The notes beneath the pieces are model-generated. The model saw nothing but the letters and a program-made list of their open reading frames with translations. It did no database searches and was not told where the DNA came from. Positions 40,932 through 52,500 of a stretch of DNA of 64,000 nucleotides are shown piece by piece. Both the position numbers and the translations under genes were made by a program. Origin of the DNA: Histomonas meleagridis (lineage: Eukaryota > Parabasalia > Tritrichomonadida > Dientamoebidae); the NCBI GenBank assembly GCA_020186115.1, contig WSYJ01000092.1, positions 93,501-157,500 on the forward strand. Reading direction: 5' to 3'. Position 1 is the stretch's first letter; each line of letters begins with the position of its first letter.

Positions 40932-40961
40932 TAGGGTGTTCCACCCCAACCGTAGTATCTC
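40932..40961 (+). repeat. Mariner left terminal inverted repeat
   Basis: 30 bp, an exact reverse complement of 42202-42231, preceded by the TA target duplicate. Confidence 0.95.
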
Positions 40962-42030
40962 ACTAATTTTTAAAGTTTTTTCAAATTTATTAATAAATAT
41001 GAAATGTTTATTAAATATACTCTCCATTTGTTTCAATAACTTATTTAAGTCTTTTTTCCCATTCGTCAAAAACGCTTTGCAATACATCTTTCGGTATATT
41101 TAATAATATTGAAGTCACTTTGTCTTAAACCTCCTCTCTACTATCATATTGATATCCTTCCATTTTTCCTTTTACATATCCGAAAAGAAAAAAGTCTGAA
41201 GGAGCTATATCTGGGGAGTAGGGGGGATGAGGTGCCCTTTTGAGCTTGTTGGAGTCCATATATAAAGTTGTGAATCTCGACGTATGCGGTTCTGCATTGT
41301 CGGCATGTACAGCAATTTTTCTTGTGTCCTTTTTAAAGTTTGTACCATTCTTTCTGGAAAGTTTTGATAAAATATATTTTACATAATATTGTGAATTAAA
41401 TGTTTCACTTTTTGAAAGAAAGTCAATAACTTTAAATTAGTGGGGATTCCAAAAAACCGTCAACATCACTTTTTTTTGAGTAATAGTCCTTTTGCTTATT
41501 GTACCTCGTGGTGTTCCTCGTGGTATCCATTGTCGAACATAATAATAATCATAATAAAACCAGGACTTGTCACCTGTTACAAAATATTTATAACTGTTAT
41601 GTTTTGCAATTTCTAATGTCTTTAGACATTGAATCGATTTAGTGACTCTTTGTCTTTTAATATCTTCCGTAAGTAAATGCGGAACCCACTTTAAAAGTTT
41701 ATTTTCATATCCAAGTATTTCAGCAAGGTGCCTATATACAGTAGTGTTTGGAATCTCTGTTAACTTAGCTATTTGCCTTACTGAAGCATATGGAAATTTA
41801 TCTAAAATTTCCAAAATTTTTAAATCAACATTATCGTCAATAATGAAAATCGGTTCACTAATGTTAGGTGACATTGTTTGACTAAAACTTCTTTGTCTGA
41901 GGTATTTACAGACTGTTGAGTATGAAATACATTTTTCTACCAATATGGTCTCCATTTTGATATGAATCGCTTTTGCTGACATTCGTTTCATCGCAAGATA
42001 TATTGTGATTGATTTTTGATCAAGCTCCAT
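40962..42030 (-). pseudogene. Mariner transposase, two premature stops
   Basis: The ATG at 42030 opens a frame with two N-terminal helix-turn-helix blocks (FPYASVRQIAKLTEIPNTTVYRHL is the second). The catalytic region follows: first Asp in FVTGDKSWFYY, second in AVHADNAEPHTS, third in YSPDIAPSDFFLFG, giving the D34D spacing of mariner. The frame is intact throughout but for two TAA codons, at 41437-41439 (after WNPH, where relatives have Gly) and 41122-41124 (after REEV). Both fall in one reading frame with no indel. The unbroken part (198 codons) lacks the second and third Asp, so the copy should be inactive. Confidence 0.92.
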
Positions 42031-42201
42031 TATGGTGGGGTAAAAATTTTAAACGTCATTTTTTTGCATTCAATTGAAGAAAAATCGACTATTAGTTAAT
42101 GATAGACATGACAAAAAAATATTTTTTAATAAAAAATAAAACCCATTAAATTTAGTGTTTTTATTTATATGACAAATATTGTTGTAACTATCCTATATAA
42201 A

Positions 42202-42231
42202 GAGATACTACGGTTGGGGTGGAACACCCTA
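42202..42231 (-). repeat. Mariner right terminal inverted repeat
   Basis: 30 bp, an exact reverse complement of 40932-40961, followed by the TA target duplicate. Confidence 0.95.
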
Positions 42232-42367
42232 TATTTCAACAAAATTCCTATGGAATTGACATGCAACAAATTGCAATTAATAAAATTAATACGAATAGTT
42301 ATTAAGGCGAATAATAATACACTTCACTATAATTATAATTCACAATAAAAAACAATTTAAGGCGAAA

Positions 42368-43185
42368 AATATATTTCATTACATTAATCAAAACATAATA
42401 ATAATAATAAAATATGTCATTACAAAATAATTCGAATAATAATAATATATTTCATTACAAAATAATTCGAATAATAATAATATATTTCATTACATTAATC
42501 AAAACATAATAATAATAATATATTTCATTACACAATAATTCGAATAATAATAATATATTTCATTACAAAATAATTCGAATAATAATAATATATTTCATTA
42601 CAAAATAATTCGAATAATAATAATATATTTCATGCCATTAATCAAAACATAATAATAATAATATATTTCATTACACAATAATTCGAATAATAATAATATA
42701 TTTCATTACACAATAATTCGAATAATAATAATATATTTCATTCCATTAATTAAAACATAATAATAATAATATATTTCATTCCATTAATCAAAACATAATA
42801 ATAATAATATATTTCATTCCATTAATCAAAACATAATAATAATAATATATTTCATTCCATTAATTAAAACATAATAATAATAATATATTTCATTCCATTA
42901 ATCAAAACATAATAATAATAATATATTTCATTCCATTAATTAAAACATAATAATAATAATATATTTCATTACATTAATCAAAACATAATAATAATAATAA
43001 TATATTTCATTACACAATAATTCGAATAATAATAATATATTTCATTACATTAATCAAAACATAATAATAATAATATATTTCATTCCATTAATCAAAACAT
43101 AATAATAATAATATATTTCATTACATGAATCAAAACATAATAATAATAATATATTACACAATAATGCGAATAATAATATATTTTA
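42368..43185. repeat. Two-unit minisatellite, about 22 copies
   Basis: About 820 bp of tandem repeats built from two related units that share the start TATTTCATT and end in TAATAATAATAA. Unit A is 35 bp (core ACAAAATAATTCGAA); unit B is 38 bp (core CCATTAATCAAAACA). Reading left to right the order is about B AA B AAA B AA BBBBBBB A BBB A. Individual copies vary by one or two bases (for example AATC/AATT, ACAAAA/ACACAA). The array ends about 12 bases before the stop of exportin-1, so that gene's 3' untranslated region and poly(A) signal lie in or next to it. Confidence 0.9.
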
Positions 43186-43197
43186 TTACAATTTTCA

Positions 43198-46176
43198 TTA
43201 AAATTCCGATATTGTTTCCTCTCCTTCGAAGTATTCTGTTGGCTCTGCGGGCCCCGCCAGTCCATAAATTTCGTTCATTTCCCTTTGCGCCAGTTCCTCA
43301 CTGTATAGCTCTATATCGTGTGGTGAGACCTTCTTAATTCCAATCAAGAAGCTTCTTAGCGATTCCTTAAACTGTCCATAATTGGTTGAGTACATAATCA
43401 ATGATCTTGAGAACTCCAAAAGTTCAGCTTTTTCATGTTGAGGGTATACAGCCATTAACTTCAAAGTTAATTCGTTTGCTAAAAAGTTTTCGGAGTCTTG
43501 ATTTCCACACAAAATCACTTTATGTGAATGAATTAACAAAAACAAATGCTGAAGTGTTCTAGTTATTGGTGAGAAAATGAATTTATGTGCACGGTCAGTC
43601 ATTACAGAGAACAATTCGAAAACAATTGGCATGAAAAATGTATCATAAAATATTTGCTTGAATTCTTGATCTTGATTAACGTCAATATCAGAGATCAAAT
43701 TCGATACGCAATTAAATGCAAGTGTTGATATCTCATTAACAGGATGAGAAACGCCCCATAACAAACAATTTAATAACATCGAAAATGTATCACTTTGGAA
43801 TGTACGTAATGATGAAAATACTTTCGATAAAATGACTGATAATAATCGGAAATGTGATAATCGAATATCAGGATAACTATCGAAACTATCTTTGATCATA
43901 TCAAACGTAGGCTGAATGATTGAAACAAACAAATCATTTAAAAAAATCGATGAATCATCTCCAAGTTTCAGAATTAATGTAGTGAAACAATCTAAGATTT
44001 GACTATATCGAAATCTTGGATCTGATTGATTATAATCATTCATTAATGATGTAATAATATTTGGTACAATATCTGATCGTGGATTTGCTTCGAAAAATGA
44101 TTCAAATAATTCAAGTAATATCGTTTTCGTACGGATTAAATTTGGATGCCCTTCAAATCGATGGATTTCAGAGGTATAAAAGTTACACAAATCAATGGTC
44201 TGCTTAACAACTTCAATCATTTGGGGAAAATATGCAAAATCGGATATTAATAATATCTTTGAAAATATATGTATCGGAAACATAACTTGCATGGAGATAT
44301 TGTCTTCACAACAATTATCAGGTGTAAGTTCTTGTTTAAAGCGCTCCCAACTTTGTAAAGGGATGACTAAGAGTTGAGAGATAAATTTGGGCTTATCTGA
44401 GAGATTCGGATGATACTTAATTAGAAGAGCAATGGACTCGTACAACACTGGAACCGATTCCATTGGGATTTGGGATGCTATAAGTGATATGTTATCGAGC
44501 CATTCATTTAAAAATGACTTTTGTTGTCCGGGATGGAGTTGTAGTAATGGTTTGTAACAGCGACTGATCAACGTCTTGAAGATATTGACTGTCATCACTT
44601 GTAATGGCGGATATTTGATCTGGAGAAAAAATGCTATCTTGTCTGTAAGTTGCTTAAGGATGGGCCAATTGTTAAACAGAAAACGTGGATACACTGAGCA
44701 AACAAACATATAACACCCGCAAACTAATGCCTTACATTGTTCATTACTTTGTAATTCGATATACTTAATGATAATATCTAAACACGTGTACACAAAGACT
44801 TGCTCACGGTCACGTGGAAATGATCCTGAAATTGCTCCGATGGCCCAAGATGCTCGTAATATTTCATTCACATTTTGAGCATTCCTTAAATGTTCATATA
44901 ACAATTGCTCCATACTGTCACGTGATAAGTTCGAAAAGCAGACAAGTGTCGAGCGCATGTTTTCATACAAATCTGGTTGAGCTTCTTCAATGTCATATTG
45001 CAAAAGTGGCGTAAATTCCGGCGGTTTTGCCATCCTTTGAATGAAAATTCGCTGCAATTGAAAAATGAGTTCATTCGGCGGTTTGACTTTATGTTGTTCA
45101 AGAAAAAATATCTTCGAAAGACTGAGCCAATATTCGACTGCTATCTTAAAGGAATCGGGTTGTGCGACCATAGTTAATTGGACAAGCCATGAAAGTGCAA
45201 TGACTGCAGATTCAGATAATATTCCCAAAAGTAAAACTGAATGATCCAGAACTAAGAAATGCCCTAACGTTAATATCAATTGACGAACATATTCTTCTGT
45301 TTGATATACATCTGTGATGAAATGACTTTCACCTAATGTTCGTTGAATCATACCAACCAAAATTTCGAAGATTTGGTACATGTTCTTTTCTGCTGTCGAA
45401 TATTGGCCAATTGATTCGAAGCATAAAAGAACTTCAAATCGGAAATTTGGATTTGGAAATAGATTTACAACCATATGACGACATAATGGCGATTGGATGA
45501 CAAGGTCGAGATTAATCCATCGTAAGTAGTGTGATAATGTTACCAACGTTTGTTTCATTAATTCAATATCTGAATCTTGTTTCAGTAATTCTTCAATAAA
45601 TGAAAATATTAATGTAAAGTCATTGTCAAGTGCGCGCGATAGTTCACTTTGTCGATTACTTGTGATCATTTCGTCTGTATATTCATGAATTTCTTCTGAC
45701 AATATTGAGAGAATTGATAGGCCGTTAAGTGCACTACTTCGAGTGGTTTTACAGGTTTGAAGAAAATCATGCATAAAGCTCGGCCAGTTCATCGGCCATT
45801 CATTTTTCAAAATAATTATTAAAACTTGATTAGCTGCGGAAAGAAGTTGTGGGGGAGCCATTTCATTACTCCATCTGAATATAAGTTCGAAATAGAATTT
45901 CTTGAAATATTGCTTTTGTTCGTCAGGGAGACTTGACCAATACTTTTGAGCGCCATCATAAAATATCTCCAATGCGACAAACCTTGATTGCATACTCTGT
46001 GATAACGAAATTATTTGTTGGGAAACGATCCAAGCGTCAGATCTTTGTTTAAATTTCAATAATGCTTCATGTGCTTCTATTCCTACCGGGGTCCCAGCTT
46101 GATAATAAAGGCGCTGAACAATTTCGTCAAAGAGCGGTATATCGACTGGCGTTCCTTCCGTAGATAACAGTTCCAT
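43198..46176 (-). CDS. Exportin-1 (CRM1)
   Basis: A 992-residue karyopherin that exports leucine-rich-signal proteins and ribosomal subunits through the nuclear pore with Ran-GTP. The N-terminus has the importin-beta-type Ran-binding repeat: AHEALLKFKQRSDAWIVSQQIISLSQSMQSRFVALEI, aligning with the CRM1 pattern. LKNEWPMNWPSFMHDF is its classic QEWPxxWPxFI block, followed by LSILSEEIHEY. The rest is HEAT-like helices. It is about 80 residues shorter than animal CRM1. The CRM1 signal-binding groove should lie around residues 480-560 but I cannot verify its cysteine. The ATG at 46176 lies just after an AACGGT word (46187-46192). Confidence 0.92.
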   Translation of the reverse strand: MELLSTEGTPVDIPLFDEIVQRLYYQAGTPVGIEAHEALLKFKQRSDAWIVSQQIISLSQSMQSRFVALEIFYDGAQKYWSSLPDEQKQYFKKFYFELIFRWSNEMAPPQLLSAANQVLIIILKNEWPMNWPSFMHDFLQTCKTTRSSALNGLSILSILSEEIHEYTDEMITSNRQSELSRALDNDFTLIFSFIEELLKQDSDIELMKQTLVTLSHYLRWINLDLVIQSPLCRHMVVNLFPNPNFRFEVLLCFESIGQYSTAEKNMYQIFEILVGMIQRTLGESHFITDVYQTEEYVRQLILTLGHFLVLDHSVLLLGILSESAVIALSWLVQLTMVAQPDSFKIAVEYWLSLSKIFFLEQHKVKPPNELIFQLQRIFIQRMAKPPEFTPLLQYDIEEAQPDLYENMRSTLVCFSNLSRDSMEQLLYEHLRNAQNVNEILRASWAIGAISGSFPRDREQVFVYTCLDIIIKYIELQSNEQCKALVCGCYMFVCSVYPRFLFNNWPILKQLTDKIAFFLQIKYPPLQVMTVNIFKTLISRCYKPLLQLHPGQQKSFLNEWLDNISLIASQIPMESVPVLYESIALLIKYHPNLSDKPKFISQLLVIPLQSWERFKQELTPDNCCEDNISMQVMFPIHIFSKILLISDFAYFPQMIEVVKQTIDLCNFYTSEIHRFEGHPNLIRTKTILLELFESFFEANPRSDIVPNIITSLMNDYNQSDPRFRYSQILDCFTTLILKLGDDSSIFLNDLFVSIIQPTFDMIKDSFDSYPDIRLSHFRLLSVILSKVFSSLRTFQSDTFSMLLNCLLWGVSHPVNEISTLAFNCVSNLISDIDVNQDQEFKQIFYDTFFMPIVFELFSVMTDRAHKFIFSPITRTLQHLFLLIHSHKVILCGNQDSENFLANELTLKLMAVYPQHEKAELLEFSRSLIMYSTNYGQFKESLRSFLIGIKKVSPHDIELYSEELAQREMNEIYGLAGPAEPTEYFEGEETISEF

Positions 46177-46261
46177 TTTTTGAGTTAACGGTCAACACTC
46201 AATAATTTAATTGTTGTAAAATATTCAATTACTTGAAAATAAGAATTAGAAGACGTTTAAT

Positions 46262-47164
46262 TTACTTCATGATTCTTCCAGTGATCGTACGGCGAACCTT
46301 TTGCTTGGGCTCTGGCTTGGCAGCGTCGAGGATTTTGAGCATCATGGTGGTCCTAGCTCGCATCTTTTGGTGCATGAAGGCTTTAGCACATTTGATGTGA
46401 TAATGAAGATAATCACGGAACATTGGAAGATAGAATGAGATGTCTTCTCTCTTACGATCTGAAAGTTGTGCGGCTTGAAGACTAATTGTAACATAGGCAT
46501 ACATGTTCTTGTCTTTCGTTGGAAGATCAAATGCCCCTAAATCAGCTGGTGGATCATTGGAATATGTAACAACAGGAGCATTCTTAACACGTGTACGAGC
46601 TGCTGCAAGTTCTTGGAAGAAGACTCCGGCAATGATTTTATCGCCAGGATCACTAAATCGAATTGAAAATGTACAGGCGGCCCCTTGTGATGTTGGCGTG
46701 ATAAAGTAGCTTTCCATTGTGGACCTACGGAATGGGATCTCAAATGGTGCAAAGTTGGATTTGGCGGTAACTTGTTCGGCAACAAAAATTATTGGTGCGC
46801 CTAAAACATATGCTTTCATTCTTGAGGCAAGAGTGATCATGTCCTTTTGTTCCTTTTCGTTCATTTGAGTAAGGTTAAATTTGATTGCATGGGTATATTT
46901 GATTGCACCTTTTGCTTTTGGTTCAATCTTATACTTTCCATAATATTTTTCATAGGCTTCTTGTGCACCATATTCATCAAGTTCTTGTGCACAAGCAATG
47001 TACATATCGACTTCAATGTCATTAGTCTTTTTATCAACATGAAGACGGAATTTAACGCCATCAAAGTCACAAAATAGGTACTCGCCTGAAAGCTTTTCGT
47101 GTGGCATAAGGCTACGTTCGAGAAGGTTCCTAAGAATCGCAGATTCAAACTCAAGAATGATCAT
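46262..47164 (-). CDS. Arp2/3 complex subunit 2 (ARPC2, p34)
   Basis: A 300-residue protein matching ARPC2 throughout. It starts MIILEFESAILRNLLE (family MILLE..I..L). DFDGVKFRLHV and KIIAGVFFQELAAARTRVKNAPVV..NDPPADL follow, and then FRDYLHYHIKCAKAFMHQKMRARTTMMLKIL, which is nearly invariant in the family. The end is RRTITGRIMK. ARPC2 and ARPC4 form the core of the branch-nucleating Arp2/3 complex and bind the mother filament. An AACCGTT word lies about 50 bases upstream of the ATG. Together with the formin at 33753 the window holds a gene for each of the two major actin nucleator classes. Confidence 0.95.
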   Translation of the reverse strand: MIILEFESAILRNLLERSLMPHEKLSGEYLFCDFDGVKFRLHVDKKTNDIEVDMYIACAQELDEYGAQEAYEKYYGKYKIEPKAKGAIKYTHAIKFNLTQMNEKEQKDMITLASRMKAYVLGAPIIFVAEQVTAKSNFAPFEIPFRRSTMESYFITPTSQGAACTFSIRFSDPGDKIIAGVFFQELAAARTRVKNAPVVTYSNDPPADLGAFDLPTKDKNMYAYVTISLQAAQLSDRKREDISFYLPMFRDYLHYHIKCAKAFMHQKMRARTTMMLKILDAAKPEPKQKVRRTITGRIMK

Positions 47165-47313
47165 TAAAGATCTTTAAAAAAAGTAAATGAATTTAATTCA
47201 AAAATTGTTAGTAACCGTTTGATATGAATTGTTATGTGAAAAATTATTGGTTCGTATAAAAAAATAAAAACAAAAAATGAGAAATTTTACGAATTAATGT
47301 GAAATCATGATAT

Positions 47314-47964
47314 TTAAATGTCAAACCAAAAAACTATTCTAATCTTTTCTGATTTTTCATACGCACTTTTTGGGGATTCATCCCATTCCCAACTAGGAAT
47401 TAACCCGACTTTGTCTGCTCGTTCTTTAAGAATTTCAATGATTGGAATAAGGACTTTGTTTTCGGTTTCCCACTCACGAAACTGCCAAGTTGGATCACTG
47501 GTACCAAAACAATAACATTCAGGAATAATGCCACGTTCATCTAATGCTTTTTGACTTTGAGGACTAATCATTCCCCCTTGCTTCAATGATGGGGCATTTT
47601 TTTGATAATCAATTAATTCTTTGAGTGTAAAATATGAATGACTATGAAATGTTGGGTCGTTCATCTTTATTGCCTCATTTCTAACTTCATTTGAAATGTC
47701 GTTAGGAAGACCTCGTGGAGGACTGATGCATAGATTATTGAAATCATTACGAACATTTGCAAGGATGGCAAAAAGATGATAGTCCCTTCCAATGTATGGG
47801 GAATCAAGAACAAGTTCTTTTTCTTCAGAAGTACTATAAGGATCTTCAATGTATCCATCTGCACATTTCCACTCTCCATCTTCATAAACAGGTTTGCCAT
47901 CCTTATCGCAACCAATGATTTTGTTTTCTTTATGTTCAATATGAAGAAAAATGCAAATTCCCAT
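47314..47964 (-). CDS. Bacterial/phage-type conserved hypothetical protein
   Basis: A 216-residue protein; I start at the ATG at 47964 because the frame otherwise opens at a TTG. The signature reads YIGRDYHLFAILANVRND, then PRGLPNDISNEV, then FHSHSYFTLKELIDYQ, and ends EKIRIVFWFDI. From memory this pattern (R-x-Y-x-x-F-A-x-L-A-x-V-R-N, PRGLPxDxS, HSHSxxTLxEL, VRIVFWFD) is that of an uncharacterised family found mostly in bacteria and phages. A trichomonad copy would then be a horizontal acquisition. It sits between ARPC2 and a long intergenic region, has no signal peptide and has base composition like its neighbours. Function unknown. Confidence 0.65.
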   Translation of the reverse strand: MGICIFLHIEHKENKIIGCDKDGKPVYEDGEWKCADGYIEDPYSTSEEKELVLDSPYIGRDYHLFAILANVRNDFNNLCISPPRGLPNDISNEVRNEAIKMNDPTFHSHSYFTLKELIDYQKNAPSLKQGGMISPQSQKALDERGIIPECYCFGTSDPTWQFREWETENKVLIPIIEILKERADKVGLIPSWEWDESPKSAYEKSEKIRIVFWFDI

Positions 47965-49512
47965 TTTTGGAGTATCACTAGTGTCAACCAAATAAACGGT
48001 CGTTTCGAATCAGAAAATCAATTTTTTTTTTCATTTTTTACTTAACTAAATTTAAAGAAATATAAATAAATAAGTATATATATATTATATTCAATAAAAT
48101 TATTATAGCCAAATTTTGTTATCTAAGTTTTTTATTAGCGATCTCCAAAATTTCAAAATGATTTTTTGAGCTTTAGAATAAATAACAGAAATTCAAATTC
48201 AAAATATATATATAGAACTAATAATGGTTAATATTAATTTATATAATTTTTTTTAGTTTTCATTCTGTTTTTAAGTTATACAAGATTTTCAATATCTAAG
48301 GACCAGTGCAAAAATTCAAAAATTCGTCTTTGCAATTTTTTATAATTTATTTATTATATAAATAGGATAATTCTTGAAACAATTTATTCATTATTGGAGG
48401 CTCTTAACAAAGAAAAAATAACTTTTTGAATTCATTTTGCGGTTACAAATCCATCAAGATTCGTTCCTCTACAAGTGAGCGATACTCACAAAAAATAATC
48501 ACAAAATTAAACAGAAAATAAAAATATTTTAAACATTTTTTCAACAATACTTGTGTATCCTGGTTTAGATGTGGATAGTAGGGATGTCCAGTCTTTGCTT
48601 AGATGACCGTTTGTGTATTGTATCGTACACGAATTTAAATGGAAAGTGAATATATTCAAAAAAAATATCAGTAAATTATTATACCTTTATGAAAATTTGT
48701 CTACTGTCCTTATATGCTAAAATCTGAGATGTATTAAATACACGTCAAATAATTCTAAATTAAAAAGAAATATATAAAAAATTAAGTTGGTTGACAGTGT
48801 CTTCGTGCAAGCTAAAAAAAACTCCCATGAAGTTAATATATACTTTTTATAATAAACATCGAAAATATTTTGATCATTGAATAAAGTCATTCATCAAAAT
48901 AATGCATTTCAATAAAGAAATGCAATTATTGTGAATTTTGATATAAATATAATACATTTATTCATCGTCATCATAAAAAAAATGTATCATCAAATGATTT
49001 TCGCATTTTTCGCTTTAAATACATGGGATAAGTTTTTAGTACTAAATTTAATTTAAATTCAATTGAGTAAGCATGAAATGTTAATATGACACCGCAGGCT
49101 TAAAAGCAAGAATTACAAAATTCAGTCAAATTGACCACGATAAAACAATTTATTCCAAGAAGCAGTTATTTATATTCAAAAATTAACGATGGCAACCCAA
49201 AAACCTGAACTTTTCTTTTCTAATTAAAATGAATTCTTCTTGATCGTACAGAACTCAGAAATCCATCTTTTTAAAAACACTTTTTGTTAGGATATTCAAT
49301 TTAATTATCGTAAGATGATTGTGTGGGAATAAAGAATTGCCAATAATTATTTTAATTCAAATGAGTTTAAATTGAGAGTAAATAAATGTCGTTTTTTCCT
49401 GTAGCACGCAAAATTGTGAAGTGGTTAACACCGTTTGCCGGTTTTATCTTCTGAAAAATTGTCAACTTTACTACAATGAATTCAAAAGCAATTACAGTAG
49501 TTTTGGGAAATT
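47965..49512. other. Long intergenic region, 1.5 kb
   Basis: No convincing gene. The stretch 48540-48660 is slightly richer in GC and reads like a decayed frame, but nothing identifies it. An ATG at 49476 opens a frame overlapping the start of the ankyrin gene at 49513, possibly a short upstream open reading frame. An ACCGTT word lies at 49430-49435. Confidence 0.4.
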
Positions 49513-52500
49513 ATGGATCAAAGCAGAATCAATGTATTCAAAATAAAAAACATAAAGCTACTACCTCACAATGGTGCATCTGCAGTTCATCTTTGGGGGT
49601 CAGAAGATCAAATTGAACCATTAAAAGATTTAGTTGCTGCAACAGGAAAAGAATCATTACTACTTGCTGATTTTGATGGTAACACAATTTTACATTATGC
49701 TGCAATTTCATCATCTTTAAAAGTTAGTTCTTTCATGATTGAACAATTTCCTCAACATCATTTCCAAAATATTAATAAAATAACGCCAGCACACATTGCA
49801 GCTCAACTTGGTAATGTCGAGCTTTTGGCTATATATCAAAAATCTAATACATTACTTACATCTAAATCAGCTAATGGATGGACTCCACTTCATTTTGCTA
49901 TTTATTATGGCCAGGTTGAAGCCGTTAGATTTTTATTAGAGAACAAGATCAATTCAGTTGATGATTTAATTTTAGGCGCTGAATCTACAATTCCATTTTT
50001 TAATCACCGTCGGCTAAGATTTGTTTCATCATATGATCTTGCTTTGCTAGCTAATCAAAAAGAGATAGCTGCGCTTTTAGAAACGTTTGATGCATTACCG
50101 TCATTACATTCCGCTGTTTCAAAACGAGATCTTTTAGCCATCACTTATCTTGTAGAGTCACCATTTTCGCCATTTAAAGACAAAATTGATATTCAATCTG
50201 GACGAAATAATTATTCTCCATTACATATTGCAGCATCAAAAGGTTATTATGACATTTGTCATTACCTAATACAATCTGGTGCATCATTAACTGTTGTAGA
50301 TTCTAGTGGGTTATCGCCATTAGAACTTTCGCTTGAGTCGAATTCTGTCCAAACGATAACGACGATAAGTGAGTTTACATCAGAAGAACAAAACACAAAC
50401 GCGTTATTTTTAGCTGCTGATTTAGGCAAAAAAGAGTTTGCACTAGAACTCATTAAATCCAAAATATCACCAACGAAAGTTGCTGATGATGGTGATACGA
50501 TATTGATACGACTAATTAAACGAAATCTTTTAGATGTTGCACATAAATTTTTAAATTTATGTCATCCAGATGTAAACATTAAAGATCCTAATGGTGCCAC
50601 AGCATTACATTATGCATGTGCAACTAATCAATTTGATTTTATTAAGGACATAATTAAATTATATAAGTTAGACTTAAATGAAAAAGATAATTTAGGATTA
50701 ACACCTTTAATGTATTTAATTCTTTCAGGTAATAATCAAATTATACCTGAATTACGAAAGCTTGATAATGATTCTAAATGTGAATGTGGTTTAACGCCAT
50801 TTGTTGTTGATTATGCGTTTGGAATTACTAATTTATTATTACCTACACCTAATACACCACTTCAACGTTATACAATTAACTTCCAAAAAGTCATTGAATT
50901 AATCAAAAGACATAAATTGCCTAAAAAGATAAACAAATTATCGAATCAAACATTTATTACTCCAACAATTAATTTAATTACTCCTGAAATCGAAAATGTA
51001 TTAATTAAAATGAGGAACTTTGGTGATTATGAAGTATCAAATACTAATATATTACATATGGAAGCTATAGGTAATGAAGGCATTGAAGTCTCGATAAAAA
51101 GTTTAAGAGAATTAATTGAAGAGAAAGATTCATTAGGAAGAATACCAATTCATTATTCAGTCATCACAAGTAATGCTAAAGCTTGTGATGTATTATCAAA
51201 AGAAATGGGCAAGTTAAATCATAAAGATAATTACGATAATACAATATTTCATTTCTTATCAAATGATTCAATGTTATCAATGGCAAAACGATTTTATAAA
51301 GCAACTGATTTTACTTTAACAGAAGTGAATAAAGATGGACAAAACCCATTTCATACTATCTGTAAAAATGGTGCAGTCGAAATATTAAAATTCTTTTTAC
51401 AATGTTTAAATATCGAAAATAGAAAATCATTAAATGCTAAAGATAACTTTAGTAAAACTCCATTAGATTATGCATTAGAAAATAAACATTTTGAATGTAT
51501 GGACTTATTACATTCGATGGGCGTTAAAAACAAATTAAATGAATTAATTACAAATAATAATTTCGATGAATTACAGAAATTAATTGATTTAAATTATCCA
51601 ATTAATTCGACTGATAAAAATGGAATGACACCATTACATTGTGCAACTATTACATCTGGCATTGAAATAATCAAATATTTGTTATCTAAAAATGCTAACG
51701 TTAGAGTTACTAATCATCAATCATTAATGCCATTACATTATGCGGCTAAAATGAACAATTTTGAAGTGATTAAAACATTATTAACAAATGATAATAAATT
51801 AAATGAAATTAAAGATTCGAATCAGCCATATTTATTAGCGACAGATCCAACTTGTAAATTATTTTTGTTTCAATATTGGAAACGTGAATTATTAATAAAA
51901 GGATTAATAAACTTAATAAATAATCGAGTTCAATCAATCACAGAGTTACAAATATTTTGTAATTCATATAAAAACTATTCATTTGAAGAAATTAATAATT
52001 TTGCACATCGGATTATATATATCCAAACTACTTTAGCTAAAGTTAATTATGATTTTTCAACTTCGTTACATCATTTCTTACAAATATTTAACACAATTGA
52101 TATAACAAAATATATAAATAAACTTAAAACCGATTTTAATAAAATTGTGGATAATACTATAGGTAAAGAATTTTATTTACATAATAAATTTGATAATTCT
52201 CCTAAAATTGTTATTGCATTAAACTTATTAATGATGTTTTATCCACTTTTATGGGTAATTAATGTTTCATTTTATATAAAAGAATTATATAAACATTTAA
52301 TTGAATCCATTGATGACATTAAAATGATGAAAATGATAAAAGAAAATATCGAAAAACAAGAAACATTAGCATTAAACACATTTAATCAATTAAGTCCTGA
52401 AGTTAATAAACATATTATTCAATTCTTAGAATTACCACAACAATTATTACCACAAATAAATGATGGAATAATATATATTGGTAATGCACGAATTAATGGA

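Larger units (their letters stand above)
40932..42231 (-). mobile_element. Mariner (Tc1/mariner) transposon, 1300 bp
   Basis: A complete element of exactly 1300 bp. Its ends are perfect 30-bp terminal inverted repeats (40932-40961 and 42202-42231), starting TAGGGTGTTCCACCCC, and it is flanked by the TA duplication expected for this superfamily (40930-40931 and 42232-42233). A single transposase frame on the minus strand fills most of it. Size and structure match the Tvmar-type mariners known from Trichomonas. Identical repeats imply a recent insertion. Confidence 0.95.

Noticed and set aside
41437-42030. A free-standing 197-residue gene
   Set aside because: The frame continues past a TAA with transposase sequence and lies inside the terminal repeats; it is the N-terminal half of the mariner transposase.
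42368-43185. CRISPR-like array
   Set aside because: Units are directly adjacent, share no constant repeat with unique spacers, and the genome is eukaryotic; it is a minisatellite.
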